DNA from: Kitasatospora aureofaciens
Lineage (GTDB): Bacteria; Actinomycetota; Actinomycetes; Streptomycetales; Streptomycetaceae
DNA: 64,000 nt
Assembly: GCA_000720845.1 (NCBI GenBank)
Contig: JODU01000001.1
Location: 1 to 64,000, forward strand
Reading direction: 5' to 3'
Shown here: positions 53,052 to 63,136 of the stretch, piece after piece
Position numbering within the stretch: the first letter of the stretch is position 1
Layout of the letters: every line of letters begins with the position of its first letter
The notes under the pieces: generated by a model
The model's input: the letters and a program-made list of their open reading frames with translations, nothing else
Databases searched by the model: none
Told to the model about the DNA's origin: nothing
Program-made: the position numbers and the translations under genes

Positions 53052-54671
53052 CTACGAGCAGCGCTTGCCGTCCTCCGGGGCGGTGCCGCGCAGCAGGTAG
53101 GTGTTGATCGCCGAGTCGATGCAGGTGCTGCCGCGGCCGTAGGCGGTGTGGCCGTCGCCCTCGTAGGTGAGGAGGTGGCCGGAGGAGAGCTGGCCGGACA
53201 GGGCCTCGGCCCAGCGGTACGGGGTGGCCGGGTCGCGGGTGGTGCCGACCACGACGATCGGGGTGGCGCCGGCCGCCTCGATGCGGTGCGGCTCCCCCGT
53301 GGGCCTCACCGGCCAGTACGCGCAGTTCAGGGAGGACCAGGCGAGGCCCTCGCCGAAGACCGGGGACGCCTTCTCGAACTCGGGGAGGGCGTCGCGCACC
53401 TCGTCCGGGGAGGAGAAGGCGGCGGGGAGGTCGAGGCAGTTCACGGCGGCGTTGGCGAACATGAGGTTGCTATAGCCGCCGTCGGCCTCGCGCTCGTAGT
53501 AGCTGTCGGACAGGACCAGCAGGCCGGCGCCGTCCTTCTCCTTCGTCGCCGAGGTCAGCGCCTCGCGCAGCTGCTGCCAGGCGCCCTCGTCGTACATCGC
53601 CGCGATCACGCCCGTGGTGGCGAGGGACTCGGTGAGCTTGCGGCCGTCGGCGTCTCCTGCGGAGAGGGGTTTCGCGTCCAGGTCGTCGAAGAAGGACTTG
53701 AGGTTCTTGCCGACCTGGCCGGGGGTGGTTCCCTTGTCGCCGAGGGGGCAGTCCGGCTGCCGTACGCAGTCCTTCGCGAAGGACTGGAACGCCGTCTCGA
53801 AGCCCTCCGTCTGCTCCAGGTTCAGGCGGCGAGCGGGCAGGGAGGGGTCCATCGCGCCGTCCAGGACCAGGCGGCCCGCCCGGTCCGGGAACAGGCCGGC
53901 ATAGGTCGCGCCCAGGAACGTGCCGTACGACGCTCCGACGTAGTTCAGCTTCTCGTCGCCGAGCACCGCGCGCAGTACGTCCATGTCGCGCGCCGCCTCG
54001 ACCGTCGAGACGTGGCGCAGCAGCTTCGGCGCGTCGGCTCCGCAGCCCTCGGCGAACTCCTTGTAGGCATCGACCAGCTTGTTCGCCTCGCCCGTGTCGT
54101 CCGGCGTGACGTCGGTCTGCGTGTACGCGTCCATCTCACGGCCGTCGAGGCACTCGACGGGCTCGCTGCGGGCCACACCCCGCGGGTCGACGGCCACCAT
54201 GTCGTACTGGGCGCGGACCTTCGCCGGGTAGCCGATGCCCGCGTACTGCTGGAGGTAGCCGATCGCCGAGCCGCCCGGCCCGCCCGGGTTGACCAGCAGC
54301 GAACCGAGCCGCTTGCCCGGTCCCGTGGCCTTCTTGCGGGCCACCGCGAGCCGGACGTCGCCCTCGGCGGGCTTGGCGTAGTCGAGCGGGGCCTTCATGG
54401 TGGCGCACTGGAAGCCGGGGACACCGCAGTCGCGCCAGCCGAGCTTCTGCTCGTAGTACGGCGACAGCTCGGAGGGCGTGGTCTTCGGCAGGGGGGTCAG
54501 GGTCGCCGTCGCCGCCTGCGTCGAGCCGACCGCCTCCGCCGCGGGGGATCCGGCGGACGTCGACGCGCCCCCGGCCGAGCAGGCGGTGGCGAGCAGCGCG
54601 GCGGCGAGCAGCGCCGCTCGGAAACGGGTGCTGCCGGTGCGGGTCCTGCGGTGAGTGCGCCTAGTGTGCAT
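53052..54671 (-). CDS. Secreted tripeptidyl aminopeptidase-like S33 peptidase
   Basis: A 539-residue exported alpha/beta hydrolase. The signal peptide (RFRAALLAAALLATAC) ends in a cysteine that could be lipidated, though the -3 residue is Ala. The catalytic serine is in VGASYGTFLGA; Asp (TTRDPATPYRWAE) and His (EGDGHTAYGRG) are near the end. Overall it matches the mycelium-associated SlpD/SlpE and TAP proteins of Streptomyces, which remove N-terminal tripeptides. The ATG is 6 nt after TACGCT: leaderless. Confidence 0.92.
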   Translation of the reverse strand: MHTRRTHRRTRTGSTRFRAALLAAALLATACSAGGASTSAGSPAAEAVGSTQAATATLTPLPKTTPSELSPYYEQKLGWRDCGVPGFQCATMKAPLDYAKPAEGDVRLAVARKKATGPGKRLGSLLVNPGGPGGSAIGYLQQYAGIGYPAKVRAQYDMVAVDPRGVARSEPVECLDGREMDAYTQTDVTPDDTGEANKLVDAYKEFAEGCGADAPKLLRHVSTVEAARDMDVLRAVLGDEKLNYVGASYGTFLGATYAGLFPDRAGRLVLDGAMDPSLPARRLNLEQTEGFETAFQSFAKDCVRQPDCPLGDKGTTPGQVGKNLKSFFDDLDAKPLSAGDADGRKLTESLATTGVIAAMYDEGAWQQLREALTSATKEKDGAGLLVLSDSYYEREADGGYSNLMFANAAVNCLDLPAAFSSPDEVRDALPEFEKASPVFGEGLAWSSLNCAYWPVRPTGEPHRIEAAGATPIVVVGTTRDPATPYRWAEALSGQLSSGHLLTYEGDGHTAYGRGSTCIDSAINTYLLRGTAPEDGKRCS

Positions 54672-54796
54672 TCAGCGAGCGTAACTCTCCGCGACGGCGC
54701 CATTGCGCTGCGTGGTTCACGTGCCCCGTACGTGTTACGGCGTCAACCGGGCGCGGCGCGGCAACCGACCGGCACGGACTCGGGAGGGCCGCGCGC

Positions 54797-56002
54797 TCAG
54801 CCGGATCTGAGCGCCATGGTCATCGCCTCCACCGCCAGCAGCGGGGGCACGTTGCGGTCCAGGGCCTCCCCGCAGGCGGCGACCGCCTCGATGCGGCGCA
54901 GCGTGGACTCGGGCGTGCTGCCGCGGGCCAGCCGCTCCAGGGCGTCCTGCGCGTCGGCGTTGGCGATCGCCACGCGGGAGCCGAGCTGGAGCGCGAGGAC
55001 GTCGCGGTAGAAGCCGGTCAGCTCGCTCAGGGCCAGGTCGAGGCTGTTGCGCTGGGTGCGCGCCTTGCGGCGTTTCTGGTCGGCCTCCAGGTCCTTGATC
55101 ACGCCGGCCGTGCCGCGCGGGAGCCGGCCGCCCTGGGCCGCGCCCAGCGCCGCCTTCAGCTCCTCGGTCTCCTTGGCGTCCATCTCCTCGGCGAGCTGCT
55201 TGGCGTCCTCCGCCGCGGCGTCGACCAGCTCCTGGGCCGCCTTGAGGGCGCCGCCGACGTCCTCGACCCGCAGCGGCAGCTTCAGCACGGCGGCCCGGCG
55301 GTCCCGGGCGGCCTTGTCGGTGGCCAGGCGGCGGGCGCGGTCGATGTGGCCCTGGGTGGCGCGGGCCGCCGCGGCGGCGATGCCGGGTTCGACGCCCTCG
55401 CGCCGTACGAGCATGTCGGCGACGGCCTCGACCGACGGCGTGCGCAGGTTCAGGTGGCGGCAGCGGGACCGGATGGTCGGCAGGACGTCCTCGACCGAGG
55501 GGGCGCACAGCAGCCAGACCGTCCGCGGCGCCGGTTCCTCCACGGCCTTCAGCACGGCGTTGGCCGACTTCTCGTTCAGCCGCTCGGCCTCTTCGACGAG
55601 GATGATCTGCCAGCGGCCGTTCGCGGGCGAGGTGAACGACTTGCGGACGGTGTCCCGCATGTCCTGGGCGCGGATCTCGGCGCCCATGGCGACCACGGTG
55701 CTGACGTCCGCGTGGGTGCCGACCAGCGCCGTGTGGCAGCCGTCGCAGAAGCCGCAGCCGGGGACGCCGCCGAGGGCACGGTCGGGGCTCACGCACTGCA
55801 GTGCGGCGGCGAAGGCCCGGGCCGTCTGTGCCACGCCGGAGCCGGGCGGGCCGGTGAACAGCCAGGCGTGCGTCATGCTCGTCGACTGCGGCAGCGGGCC
55901 CGCGGCCGCGGCGGCGGTGACGAAGGCGTCGGCATCCCGGGCAGCGGCGGCGAGCGGCTCGCACACCTTCTCCTGCCCGACGAGGTCGTCCCACACGGTC
56001 AT
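54797..56002 (-). CDS. holB: DNA polymerase III subunit delta'
   Basis: A clamp-loader subunit of 401 residues. The N-terminal region has LVGQEKV, HAWLFTGPPGSGVAQTARAFA (a Walker A with V for K at the catalytic lysine, as in many delta' subunits), the zinc-type cysteines C-GFCDGCHT, and VEEAERLNEKSANAVLKAVEEPA. It is downstream of tmk, separated by 165 bp, both on the minus strand. The GPPGSGVA loop makes ATP binding doubtful, as expected for this subunit. Confidence 0.94.
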   Translation of the reverse strand: MTVWDDLVGQEKVCEPLAAAARDADAFVTAAAAAGPLPQSTSMTHAWLFTGPPGSGVAQTARAFAAALQCVSPDRALGGVPGCGFCDGCHTALVGTHADVSTVVAMGAEIRAQDMRDTVRKSFTSPANGRWQIILVEEAERLNEKSANAVLKAVEEPAPRTVWLLCAPSVEDVLPTIRSRCRHLNLRTPSVEAVADMLVRREGVEPGIAAAAARATQGHIDRARRLATDKAARDRRAAVLKLPLRVEDVGGALKAAQELVDAAAEDAKQLAEEMDAKETEELKAALGAAQGGRLPRGTAGVIKDLEADQKRRKARTQRNSLDLALSELTGFYRDVLALQLGSRVAIANADAQDALERLARGSTPESTLRRIEAVAACGEALDRNVPPLLAVEAMTMALRSG

Positions 56003-56167
56003 GGGTCACGCCGTCCTTCCGTCACACCGAGCCGTCACCGAGCCGTCGCACGGAGCCGTCACACCGAGTCGCCGCGCCGGTCCGCGCCGCGTCCTCCATT
56101 GTGCGGGTCGCCACTGACAACGCGGCGGGACCGCCGGGGCGCGCACGGCCACCCGCGGTCCCGGTGC

Positions 56168-59100
56168 TCAGCGCCGTCCCCTGCCCCGGCCCCGGCCACC
56201 GCGGCCGTCGTCGTCGGGGCCGCCCTCGGCCTCGTCGTGCGGCCCCAGCAGCTCGTCCGCCAGCGTCGGCAGATCGTCCAGCGGGGTCTCCTCGGCCCAG
56301 TCGGAGCGGCGCCTGCGGGGCGGCTCCTGGTCCGGGTCGATCTGGGGCAGCTCACGCGTGCGGTCCTGGGCGTCCTCGGCCGGGCCCTCCTCCCGGAAGT
56401 AGCCCGGCGGAACCCGGTCGGCGGGGTCGTCCCCGCGTACGGGAGGCAGGACGGCCGTCTCGTCGGCGGCTCCCGGCGGCGTCACGGGCGGCAGGACCGC
56501 CGTCTCCTCGGGGTCCCGCGGCTCCACCGCCGGGAGCACAGCCGTCTCGTCCGCCGCGCCGGACGGCACCGGCGGCTTGGGCAGCTCGGTCGTCACCTCG
56601 GACTCGGACTCGCCGGACACCCGGCCGCCGTCCTGCGCATCGTCGGCCCGGCCGTCGTCGGGCGTGTCCCGGACCGGCCGCAGTACGGCCGTGTCCTCCA
56701 CCGGGCCGCCGGAGGCGTTGGTCGGGGTCACGATCGGGGTCGGCACCGTCGCCGCGTCGGTGGGGGTCGAGGCGGCCGGCTTCGGGCGGGGCGCGTCCGC
56801 CGCCGCGGGGGCCGCCGACCTGGGACCGGCCGCGGCCGCTGCCGCCGCCTGCTCCGCCGCCCGGCGTGCCTCCTCGGCCCGCAGCAGAGCCTCCTCGGCC
56901 TTGCGCTGCTTCTCCAGGCGCCGGGCCTCGGCCTCGGCGCGCAGCCGCTCCTCCTCCTCGACCTGCTTGCGGCGCCGCTCCTCCTCGGCCCGCAGCCGCG
57001 CTTCCTCCTCGGCGCGCGCCTTCTCCTCCGCGAGGAGCCGTGCCCGCTCCTCCTCGGCCTTGCGGCGGGCCTCCTCGGCCCGCCTCCTGGCCTCCTCGGC
57101 CTGCCGCTCGGCCTCGCGCCGCTGCGCCTCCTCCAGCTCGCGGCGCTTGCGCTCCTCCTCCTCGGCGCGCACCCGCGCCTCCTCCTCGAGGCGCTCGCGC
57201 TCCAGGCGCTCCTCATCCGCCTTGCGGGCGGCCTCTTCCTCGGCCTTGCGGCGGGCTTCCTCCTCCGCCTTGCGACGCGCCTCCTCCTGGGCCTTGATCT
57301 CGGCCTCGGACAGCGGCAGCACCTGGTCGAGCCGGTGGCGTACGACGGTGGTAACGGCCTCCGGCTCCTGGCCGGCGTCCACGACCAGGTAGCGCCCGGG
57401 GTCGGCGGCGGCCAGGGTGAGGAAACCGGAGCGCACGCGCGCGTGGAACTCGGCGGGCTCCGACTCCAGCCGGTCCGGCGCCTCGGTGAACCGCTCGCGC
57501 GCGGCCTCCGGCGACACGTCCAGCAGGACGGTCAGGTGCGGTACGAGCCCGTTGGTGGCCCAGCGGTTGATGCGGGCGATCTCGGTCGGCGACAGGTCGC
57601 GTCCGGCGCCCTGGTAGGCGACCGAGGAGTCGATGTAGCGGTCGGAGATGACCACGGCGCCGCGCTCCAGGGCGGGCCGGACCACGGTGTCGACGTGCTC
57701 CGCGCGGTCGGCGGCGTACAGCAGCGCCTCCGCGCGGTGGGACAGTCCGGCGCTGGAGACGTCCAGCAGGATGGAGCGCAGGCGCTTGCCCACCGGGGTC
57801 GCCCCCGGCTCGCGCGTGAGCACGACCTCGTGCCCCTTGCCGCGGATCCACTCGGCGAGGGCCTCGGCCTGGGTGGACTTGCCGGCGCCGTCGCCGCCCT
57901 CCAGAGCGATGAAGAAACCGGTCCCGGCGGGCGTCGGCACCGGGTCGTCGCCGCCGAGCAGCGCGTCCCGCAGGTCGTGCCGCAGCGGCACGCCGGAGCG
58001 GTCGTCGACCTTGGCCAGCACCAGCGCGGCCAGCGGCAGCAGCAGGGCGCCGAGCAGCATCAGGACGAACGCGGCGCCGCCGTGGGCGAAGACGAACTTG
58101 CCGTTCTCCAGCCGGTGCGGTCCGATCGCCGCGGCCACGACCGGTCCGACGACCGCGCCGAGCGCCACGTAGACCCGGACGACCGCGTGCAGATGCTCGG
58201 TGGTCCGGGCCCGGCGGTGGTCCTCGGTCTCCTGGTCGAGCAGCGCGTGCCCGGTGTTCGCGGCCACGCCCGCGCCGACTCCGGCCAGCGCGAGGAGCAG
58301 CAGCACCGTGGTGTCGTCCGGGACGAGTCCGGCGGCCAGCAGGGTGACGCCGACGAAGGCGATGGCCAGGGCGAGCAGCCGCCGGCGGGACAGGGAGGGC
58401 AGCAGGGCGGGGGCGGTGCGGATGCCGACGACGACGCCGCCGGTCAGCGCGCCCACCGCCAGTCCGTACAGCACCGGGCCGCCGCCCAGGTCCTTGGCGT
58501 GCAGCACCGCCACGGCGACCGTGGCGGCCACCACCGCGGCGACCGCGGCGCAGGCGAACACCAGCAGCGGGAGCGCCCCGGTACGGCCCCGGTCGACGCC
58601 GCCGCCGCTCCTGGGACGGCGCAGGCCCTCCAGCGGCGACCGCGCGCGCGGGGTGCGCACTCCGGGCAGCTCCAGGAAGCTCAGCACGGACAGGGACGCG
58701 GCGAACAGTCCGGCCGCCACGTACGAGCCGAGCGCCGCCTGGTGCTCGGCGAACCAGTCGACGCCGGCGCCCAGCAGGTTGTTCAGGAGCCCGGCGACGA
58801 CCAGCGCGGCGGCCGCGAGGGGGATCGCGACGAAGCTCGTGCGCAGCGACAGGCGGCGCAGGGCGCCCATGTGGTCCGGCAGCGGCCGTACCGTCGCGCC
58901 CTCCAGGGGCGGGGCGGGCAGCAGCGCGGGGGCGGCGCCCTCCCGGCACACCGTCCAGAAGCGCTCGGCGACGCCGGTGACGAAGGCGGTCACCAGGAGG
59001 ACGGCGAGCGCGTCGTCGGGCGTCCAGTCGATCCACAGCGGCGCGACGATCAGCAGCGCGGCCCGCAGCCCGTCGGCGCCGACCATGGTCCAGCGCCGGT

Positions 59101-59443
59101 CGAGCGGGCCGTCCTGCGAGGTGAGTGAGGTCAGGGGCCCGAGCAGCACGGCCCCGAAGAGCAGCGTCGCCAGGATGCGGACGCCGAAAACGGTCGCCAC
59201 TGCGAACGCCACGCCCCGGTAGCCCCCGCCGAACGAGCCCGCGCCGATCGCGGCCTGGACGGCGAGGAGGACCAGCACCAGCAGGGCGAGGATGTCGCCG
59301 ACACCCCCCACGAGCTGTGCGCTCCACAAACGCCTCAGCTGCGGACGGCGCAGCAGGGCGCGGACGGCGCGCTCGCGGGAGTCCGCGACCAGTGCGTCGT
59401 CCGGGGCCGGGTGAGGGGCCGTTGGCTGCTCGGCTCGCGTCAT
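56168..59443 (-). CDS. tmk: MFS transporter - thymidylate kinase - coiled-coil fusion
   Basis: A 1091-residue fusion. Residues 1 to ~470 are an MFS-like membrane domain; ~508-714 are a full thymidylate kinase (FFIALEGGDGAGKSTQAEALAEW, LTREPGATPVG, DRYIDSSVAYQGAGRD) that phosphorylates dTMP; ~717-860 are an almost pure Glu/Arg/Lys/Ala coiled coil; the rest is disordered and repeats ETAVLPPV. So the enzyme is tied to the membrane. The ATG is 6 nt after TAGGCT. It sits between topA and holB. Confidence 0.93.
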   Translation of the reverse strand: MTRAEQPTAPHPAPDDALVADSRERAVRALLRRPQLRRLWSAQLVGGVGDILALLVLVLLAVQAAIGAGSFGGGYRGVAFAVATVFGVRILATLLFGAVLLGPLTSLTSQDGPLDRRWTMVGADGLRAALLIVAPLWIDWTPDDALAVLLVTAFVTGVAERFWTVCREGAAPALLPAPPLEGATVRPLPDHMGALRRLSLRTSFVAIPLAAAALVVAGLLNNLLGAGVDWFAEHQAALGSYVAAGLFAASLSVLSFLELPGVRTPRARSPLEGLRRPRSGGGVDRGRTGALPLLVFACAAVAAVVAATVAVAVLHAKDLGGGPVLYGLAVGALTGGVVVGIRTAPALLPSLSRRRLLALAIAFVGVTLLAAGLVPDDTTVLLLLALAGVGAGVAANTGHALLDQETEDHRRARTTEHLHAVVRVYVALGAVVGPVVAAAIGPHRLENGKFVFAHGGAAFVLMLLGALLLPLAALVLAKVDDRSGVPLRHDLRDALLGGDDPVPTPAGTGFFIALEGGDGAGKSTQAEALAEWIRGKGHEVVLTREPGATPVGKRLRSILLDVSSAGLSHRAEALLYAADRAEHVDTVVRPALERGAVVISDRYIDSSVAYQGAGRDLSPTEIARINRWATNGLVPHLTVLLDVSPEAARERFTEAPDRLESEPAEFHARVRSGFLTLAAADPGRYLVVDAGQEPEAVTTVVRHRLDQVLPLSEAEIKAQEEARRKAEEEARRKAEEEAARKADEERLERERLEEEARVRAEEEERKRRELEEAQRREAERQAEEARRRAEEARRKAEEERARLLAEEKARAEEEARLRAEEERRRKQVEEEERLRAEAEARRLEKQRKAEEALLRAEEARRAAEQAAAAAAAGPRSAAPAAADAPRPKPAASTPTDAATVPTPIVTPTNASGGPVEDTAVLRPVRDTPDDGRADDAQDGGRVSGESESEVTTELPKPPVPSGAADETAVLPAVEPRDPEETAVLPPVTPPGAADETAVLPPVRGDDPADRVPPGYFREEGPAEDAQDRTRELPQIDPDQEPPRRRRSDWAEETPLDDLPTLADELLGPHDEAEGGPDDDGRGGRGRGRGRR

Positions 59444-59498
59444 GCGTTCAGCCTATCGGTCGCCGCCGACAGTCCGGTGTGCCCGGCCGAACGTACGC

Positions 59499-59529
59499 AC
59501 GCCCCGACACCGAAATGATGCCGGGGCGT
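59499..59529. terminator. Terminator between topA and tmk
   Basis: ACGCCCCG (59499-59506) and CGGGGCGT (59522-59529) pair; the loop can pair further. It ends topA transcription and separates it from the leaderless tmk. Confidence 0.65.
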
Positions 59530-59599
59530 TCGTTTTGCGAAGAGCGTGCACGGCGCCGAAGGGGCGCCGCTCAGCGGTTCGGGCGTTTCTGAGCCGGAC

Positions 59600-62446
59600 T
59601 CAGTCCTCCGACCCCTTCGACGCGGTCGCCTTCTTGGTGACGGTCTTCTTCGCCGTGCTCTTGGCCGCGGCCTTCTTGGCGGCCGTGGTCTTCGCGGCGG
59701 CCGTCTTCTTGGTCGCCGCCGCCTTCTTGGCGGGGGCCTTCTTGGCAGCCGTCTTCTTCACGGTCTTCTTCGCCGTCTTCTTGGCCGGAGCCTTGGCGCG
59801 CTTCTCGGCCAGCAGCTCGTAGCCCCGCTCGGGCGTGATCTCCTCGACACTGTCGCCGGAGCGCAGGGTCGCGTTGGTCTCGCCGTCGGTGACGTACGGG
59901 CCGAAGCGGCCGTCCTTGACGACGACGGGCTTCTCGCTGACCGGGTCGGTGCCCAGCTCCTTCAGCGGCGGCTTGGCCGCGGCCCGGCCACGCTGCTTGG
60001 GCTGGGCGTAGATCGCCAGCGCCTCCTCCAGCGTGATCTCGAAGAGCTGCTCCTCGGTCTGGAGGGACCGCGAGTCCGTGCCCTTCTTCAGGTACGGGCC
60101 GTAGCGGCCGTTCTGCGCGGTGATCTCCACGCCCTCCGCGTCGGTGCCGACGACCCGCGGCAGCGACATGAGCCTCAGGGCGTCGTCGAGGGTCACCGTG
60201 TCCAGGGACATCGACTTGAACAGCGAGGCGGTGCGCGGCTTCACGGCGTTCTTGCCGGTCTTCGGGGTGCCCTCGGGAAGCACCTCGGTGACGTACGGGC
60301 CGTAGCGGCCGTCCTTGGCGACGATGGCGTGGCCGGTGGCCGGGTCGGTGCCCAGCTCGAAGTCGCCGCTCGGCTTGGCGAGCAGCTCCTCCGCCAGCTC
60401 CACGGACAGCTCGTCGGGTGCCAGGTCCTCGGGGACGTCGGCGCGCTGGTGGTTCTCGGAGTCCTTCTCGCCGCGCTCCACGTAGGGGCCGTAGCGCCCG
60501 ACGCGCAGCACGATGTCGTTGCCGACCGGGAAGGAGGACACCTCGCGGGCGTCGATCGCGCCGAGGTCGGTGACCAGTTCCTTGAGGCCGCCGAGGTGGT
60601 CCCCGTCGCCGTTGCCCGCGTCGGCCGCGCCGCCGCCTCCCGCGCCGCCGCCCTCGCCGAAGTAGAAGCGGCGCAGCCACGGCACCGCCTGGGCCTCGCC
60701 ACGGGCGATGGCGTCGAGGTCGTCCTCCATCTTGGCGGTGAAGTCGTAGTCGACGAGCCGCCCGAAGTGCTTCTCCAGGAGGTTGACCACGGCGAAGGAG
60801 AGGAAGGACGGGACGAGTGCCGTGCCCTTCTTGAAGACGTAGCCGCGGTCCAGGATGGTGCCGATGATCGACGCGTACGTCGACGGCCGTCCGATCTCGC
60901 GCTCTTCCAGCTCCTTGACCAGCGACGCCTCGGTGTAGCGGGCCGGGGGCTTGGTGGCGTGGCCGTCGACCGTGATCTCCTCGGCCGTCAGCGCGTCGCC
61001 CTCGGCGACCTGCGGCAGCCGGCGCTCGCGGTCGTCCAGCTCCGCGTTCGGGTCGTCGGCGCCCTCGACGTAGGCCTTGAGGAAGCCGTGGAAGGTGATG
61101 GTCTTGCCGGAGGCGCTGAACTCGACGTCCCGGCCGTCGGAGGCCGCGCCGCCGATCTTCACGGTGACGCTGTTCCCGGTCGCGTCCTTCATCTGGGAGG
61201 CGACGGTCCGCTTCCAGATCAGCTCGTACAGCTTGAACTGGTCGCCGGTCAGTCCGGTCTCGGCGGGCGTGCGGAAGCGGTCGCCTGAGGGGCGGATCGC
61301 CTCGTGCGCCTCCTGCGCGTTCTTGACCTTGCCGGCGTACGTACGCGGCTGGGGCGGCAGGTAGTCGGCGCCGTACAGCTGCGTCACCTGGGCGCGGGCG
61401 GCGGTGATCGCCGTGTCGCTCAGGGTCGTGGAGTCCGTACGCATATAGGTGATGTAGCCGTTCTCGTACAGCTTCTGGGCGACCTGCATGGTCGACTTCG
61501 CGCCGAAGCCGAGCTTGCGCGAGGCCTCCTGCTGCAGCGTCGTCGTACGGAACGGGGCGTACGGCGAGCGGCGGTACGGCTTGGACTCGACGGAGCGGAC
61601 GGCGAACCGGGTGTTCTCCAGCGCGGCGGCGAGCGCGCGGGCGTTCGCCTCGTCGAGGTGGAGGGTGTTCGCGCTCTTGATCTGTCCCAGGGAGTCGAAG
61701 TCGCGGCCCTGCGCGACACGCCGTCCGTCTACCGTCTGGAGACGGGCGACCAGCGACGACGGGTCGGAGGCGTCTCCCGCGCGGCCGGTGGCGAACGTCC
61801 CGGTGAGGTCCCAGTACTCGGCGGAGCGGAACGCCATGCGCTCGCGTTCCCGCTCGACGACGAGCCGGGTGGCGACGGACTGGACGCGGCCGGCCGACAG
61901 GCGCGGCATGACCTTCTTCCACAGGACCGGCGAGACCTCGTAGCCGTAGAGGCGGTCGAGGATGCGCCGGGTCTCCTGGGCGTCGACGAGCTTCTGGTTC
62001 AGCTCGCGCGGGTTGGCGACGGCGGCGCGGATCGCGTCCTTGGTGATCTCGTGGAAGACCATCCGCTTGACCGGGATCTTCGGCTTGAGGACTTCCTGGA
62101 GGTGCCAGGCGATGGCCTCGCCCTCGCGGTCCTCATCGGTGGCGAGGAAGAGTTCGTCGGAGTCCTTCAGCAGGTCCTTGAGCTTCTTGACCTGGGACTT
62201 CTTGTCGGCGTTGACCACATAGATGGGCTGGAAGTCGTGTTCGACGTCCACCCCGAGGCGGCGGACCTCGCCGGTGTACTTCTCCGGTACCTCCGCCGCG
62301 CCGCTGGGAAGGTCGCGAATGTGCCCGACGCTCGCCTCGACGACGTAGCCAGGGCCGAGATAGCCCTTGATCGTCTTCGCCTTGGCAGGCGACTCGACGA
62401 TGACGAGTCGTCGGCCGCCCTTCGCGGTCTCGCTGGTCGGGGACAA
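59600..62446 (-). CDS. topA: DNA topoisomerase I
   Basis: Relaxes negative supercoils. The 948-residue type IA enzyme has the TOPRIM domain (VIVESPAKAKTIKGYLG; FLATDEDREGEAIAW) and the active-site Tyr334 in YMRTDSTTLS. Instead of zinc ribbons the C-terminal third has four or five repeats around GRYGPYV, then a 60-residue Lys/Ala tail (AKKAPAKKAAATKKT), which improves processivity in Streptomyces TopA. The start is TTG at 62446, a rare codon that fits its SPTSETAKGGRRLVIVESPAK beginning. Confidence 0.96.
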   Translation of the reverse strand: MSPTSETAKGGRRLVIVESPAKAKTIKGYLGPGYVVEASVGHIRDLPSGAAEVPEKYTGEVRRLGVDVEHDFQPIYVVNADKKSQVKKLKDLLKDSDELFLATDEDREGEAIAWHLQEVLKPKIPVKRMVFHEITKDAIRAAVANPRELNQKLVDAQETRRILDRLYGYEVSPVLWKKVMPRLSAGRVQSVATRLVVERERERMAFRSAEYWDLTGTFATGRAGDASDPSSLVARLQTVDGRRVAQGRDFDSLGQIKSANTLHLDEANARALAAALENTRFAVRSVESKPYRRSPYAPFRTTTLQQEASRKLGFGAKSTMQVAQKLYENGYITYMRTDSTTLSDTAITAARAQVTQLYGADYLPPQPRTYAGKVKNAQEAHEAIRPSGDRFRTPAETGLTGDQFKLYELIWKRTVASQMKDATGNSVTVKIGGAASDGRDVEFSASGKTITFHGFLKAYVEGADDPNAELDDRERRLPQVAEGDALTAEEITVDGHATKPPARYTEASLVKELEEREIGRPSTYASIIGTILDRGYVFKKGTALVPSFLSFAVVNLLEKHFGRLVDYDFTAKMEDDLDAIARGEAQAVPWLRRFYFGEGGGAGGGGAADAGNGDGDHLGGLKELVTDLGAIDAREVSSFPVGNDIVLRVGRYGPYVERGEKDSENHQRADVPEDLAPDELSVELAEELLAKPSGDFELGTDPATGHAIVAKDGRYGPYVTEVLPEGTPKTGKNAVKPRTASLFKSMSLDTVTLDDALRLMSLPRVVGTDAEGVEITAQNGRYGPYLKKGTDSRSLQTEEQLFEITLEEALAIYAQPKQRGRAAAKPPLKELGTDPVSEKPVVVKDGRFGPYVTDGETNATLRSGDSVEEITPERGYELLAEKRAKAPAKKTAKKTVKKTAAKKAPAKKAAATKKTAAAKTTAAKKAAAKSTAKKTVTKKATASKGSED

Positions 62447-62717
62447 CTTCGCTCTTCTCTCCGGTCGACGCTGGGGCCTGACCCAGGCAGTGCTCCCGGG
62501 GTCGGGTCGTTCTGTGTTTCGATCGTGACGCTGCGGAGTGTGACGGTACCTCCCGCCCCCGTGTCAAACGGGAAAAGCCCGCAACGGCCACTCGAACGGT
62601 AACCCGACGAACCCTGTTCCTGCCGCCCGGAGTGCCCACCTGCCCCGACGCGCGTATCCGGAGCGCGATCCCCCGATTACCCGGGCCGCGCTCCGCCCGG
62701 GGTCCGGAACCGGCCGC

Positions 62718-62915
62718 TCACACCTGGGTGAGGCACCAGGCCCCGAGGCCCAGCGCGACCACGGCGGCGACGGTCGCGACGGTCGCCGATGCGACCGGGC
62801 TCACACCGTGCGCGACGGGCCGGCCGTGCCGCACCCGCGTCGTGGTCCACACCAGCAGACCGGCCCCGAACAGGGCGAACACCAATCCCGCGAAGATCGC
62901 CGGCCCGCTCTCCAT
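62718..62915 (-). CDS. Small two-helix membrane protein (65 aa)
   Basis: Not recognised. Two hydrophobic helices (IFAGLVFALFGAGLLVWTTT and VASATVATVAAVVALGLGAWCLTQV) flank a basic loop RVRHGRPVAHG. ATG at 62915 is preceded by GGGG-like sites. It lies between topA and the methyltransferase, all on the minus strand. Confidence 0.65.
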   Translation of the reverse strand: MESGPAIFAGLVFALFGAGLLVWTTTRVRHGRPVAHGVSPVASATVATVAAVVALGLGAWCLTQV

Positions 62916-63136
62916 GGTCCCCGTGCCCCTTTTCTCCAACCCGCGCGTGTCCAGCCTCCGGGAGGCTGTCACGCGCGGACGGCGGGCAGGCGAACCCTGG
63001 GTGAACGGGGAGCCGACGGGACCGCCCGGTGTCGCCGGGCAGGACCGGTTCCCCGTACGCCGGGCGGCGCGGACGGCGTGGCCCGCCGCGGAAAAAGAAT
63101 TGGGTGCGCGCACCCACGCCCGGCGACCGGACCGCG
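62916..63136. other. Spacer with no recognised feature
   Basis: About 220 bp between the small membrane gene and the methyltransferase stop. Reading frames exist on both strands but have no ribosome-binding site or domain. Confidence 0.35.

Noticed and set aside
55346..59128. A 1260-residue plus-strand frame opposite holB and tmk
   Set aside because: It is Gly/Arg/Ala-rich with no domain and lies exactly antisense to two clear genes.
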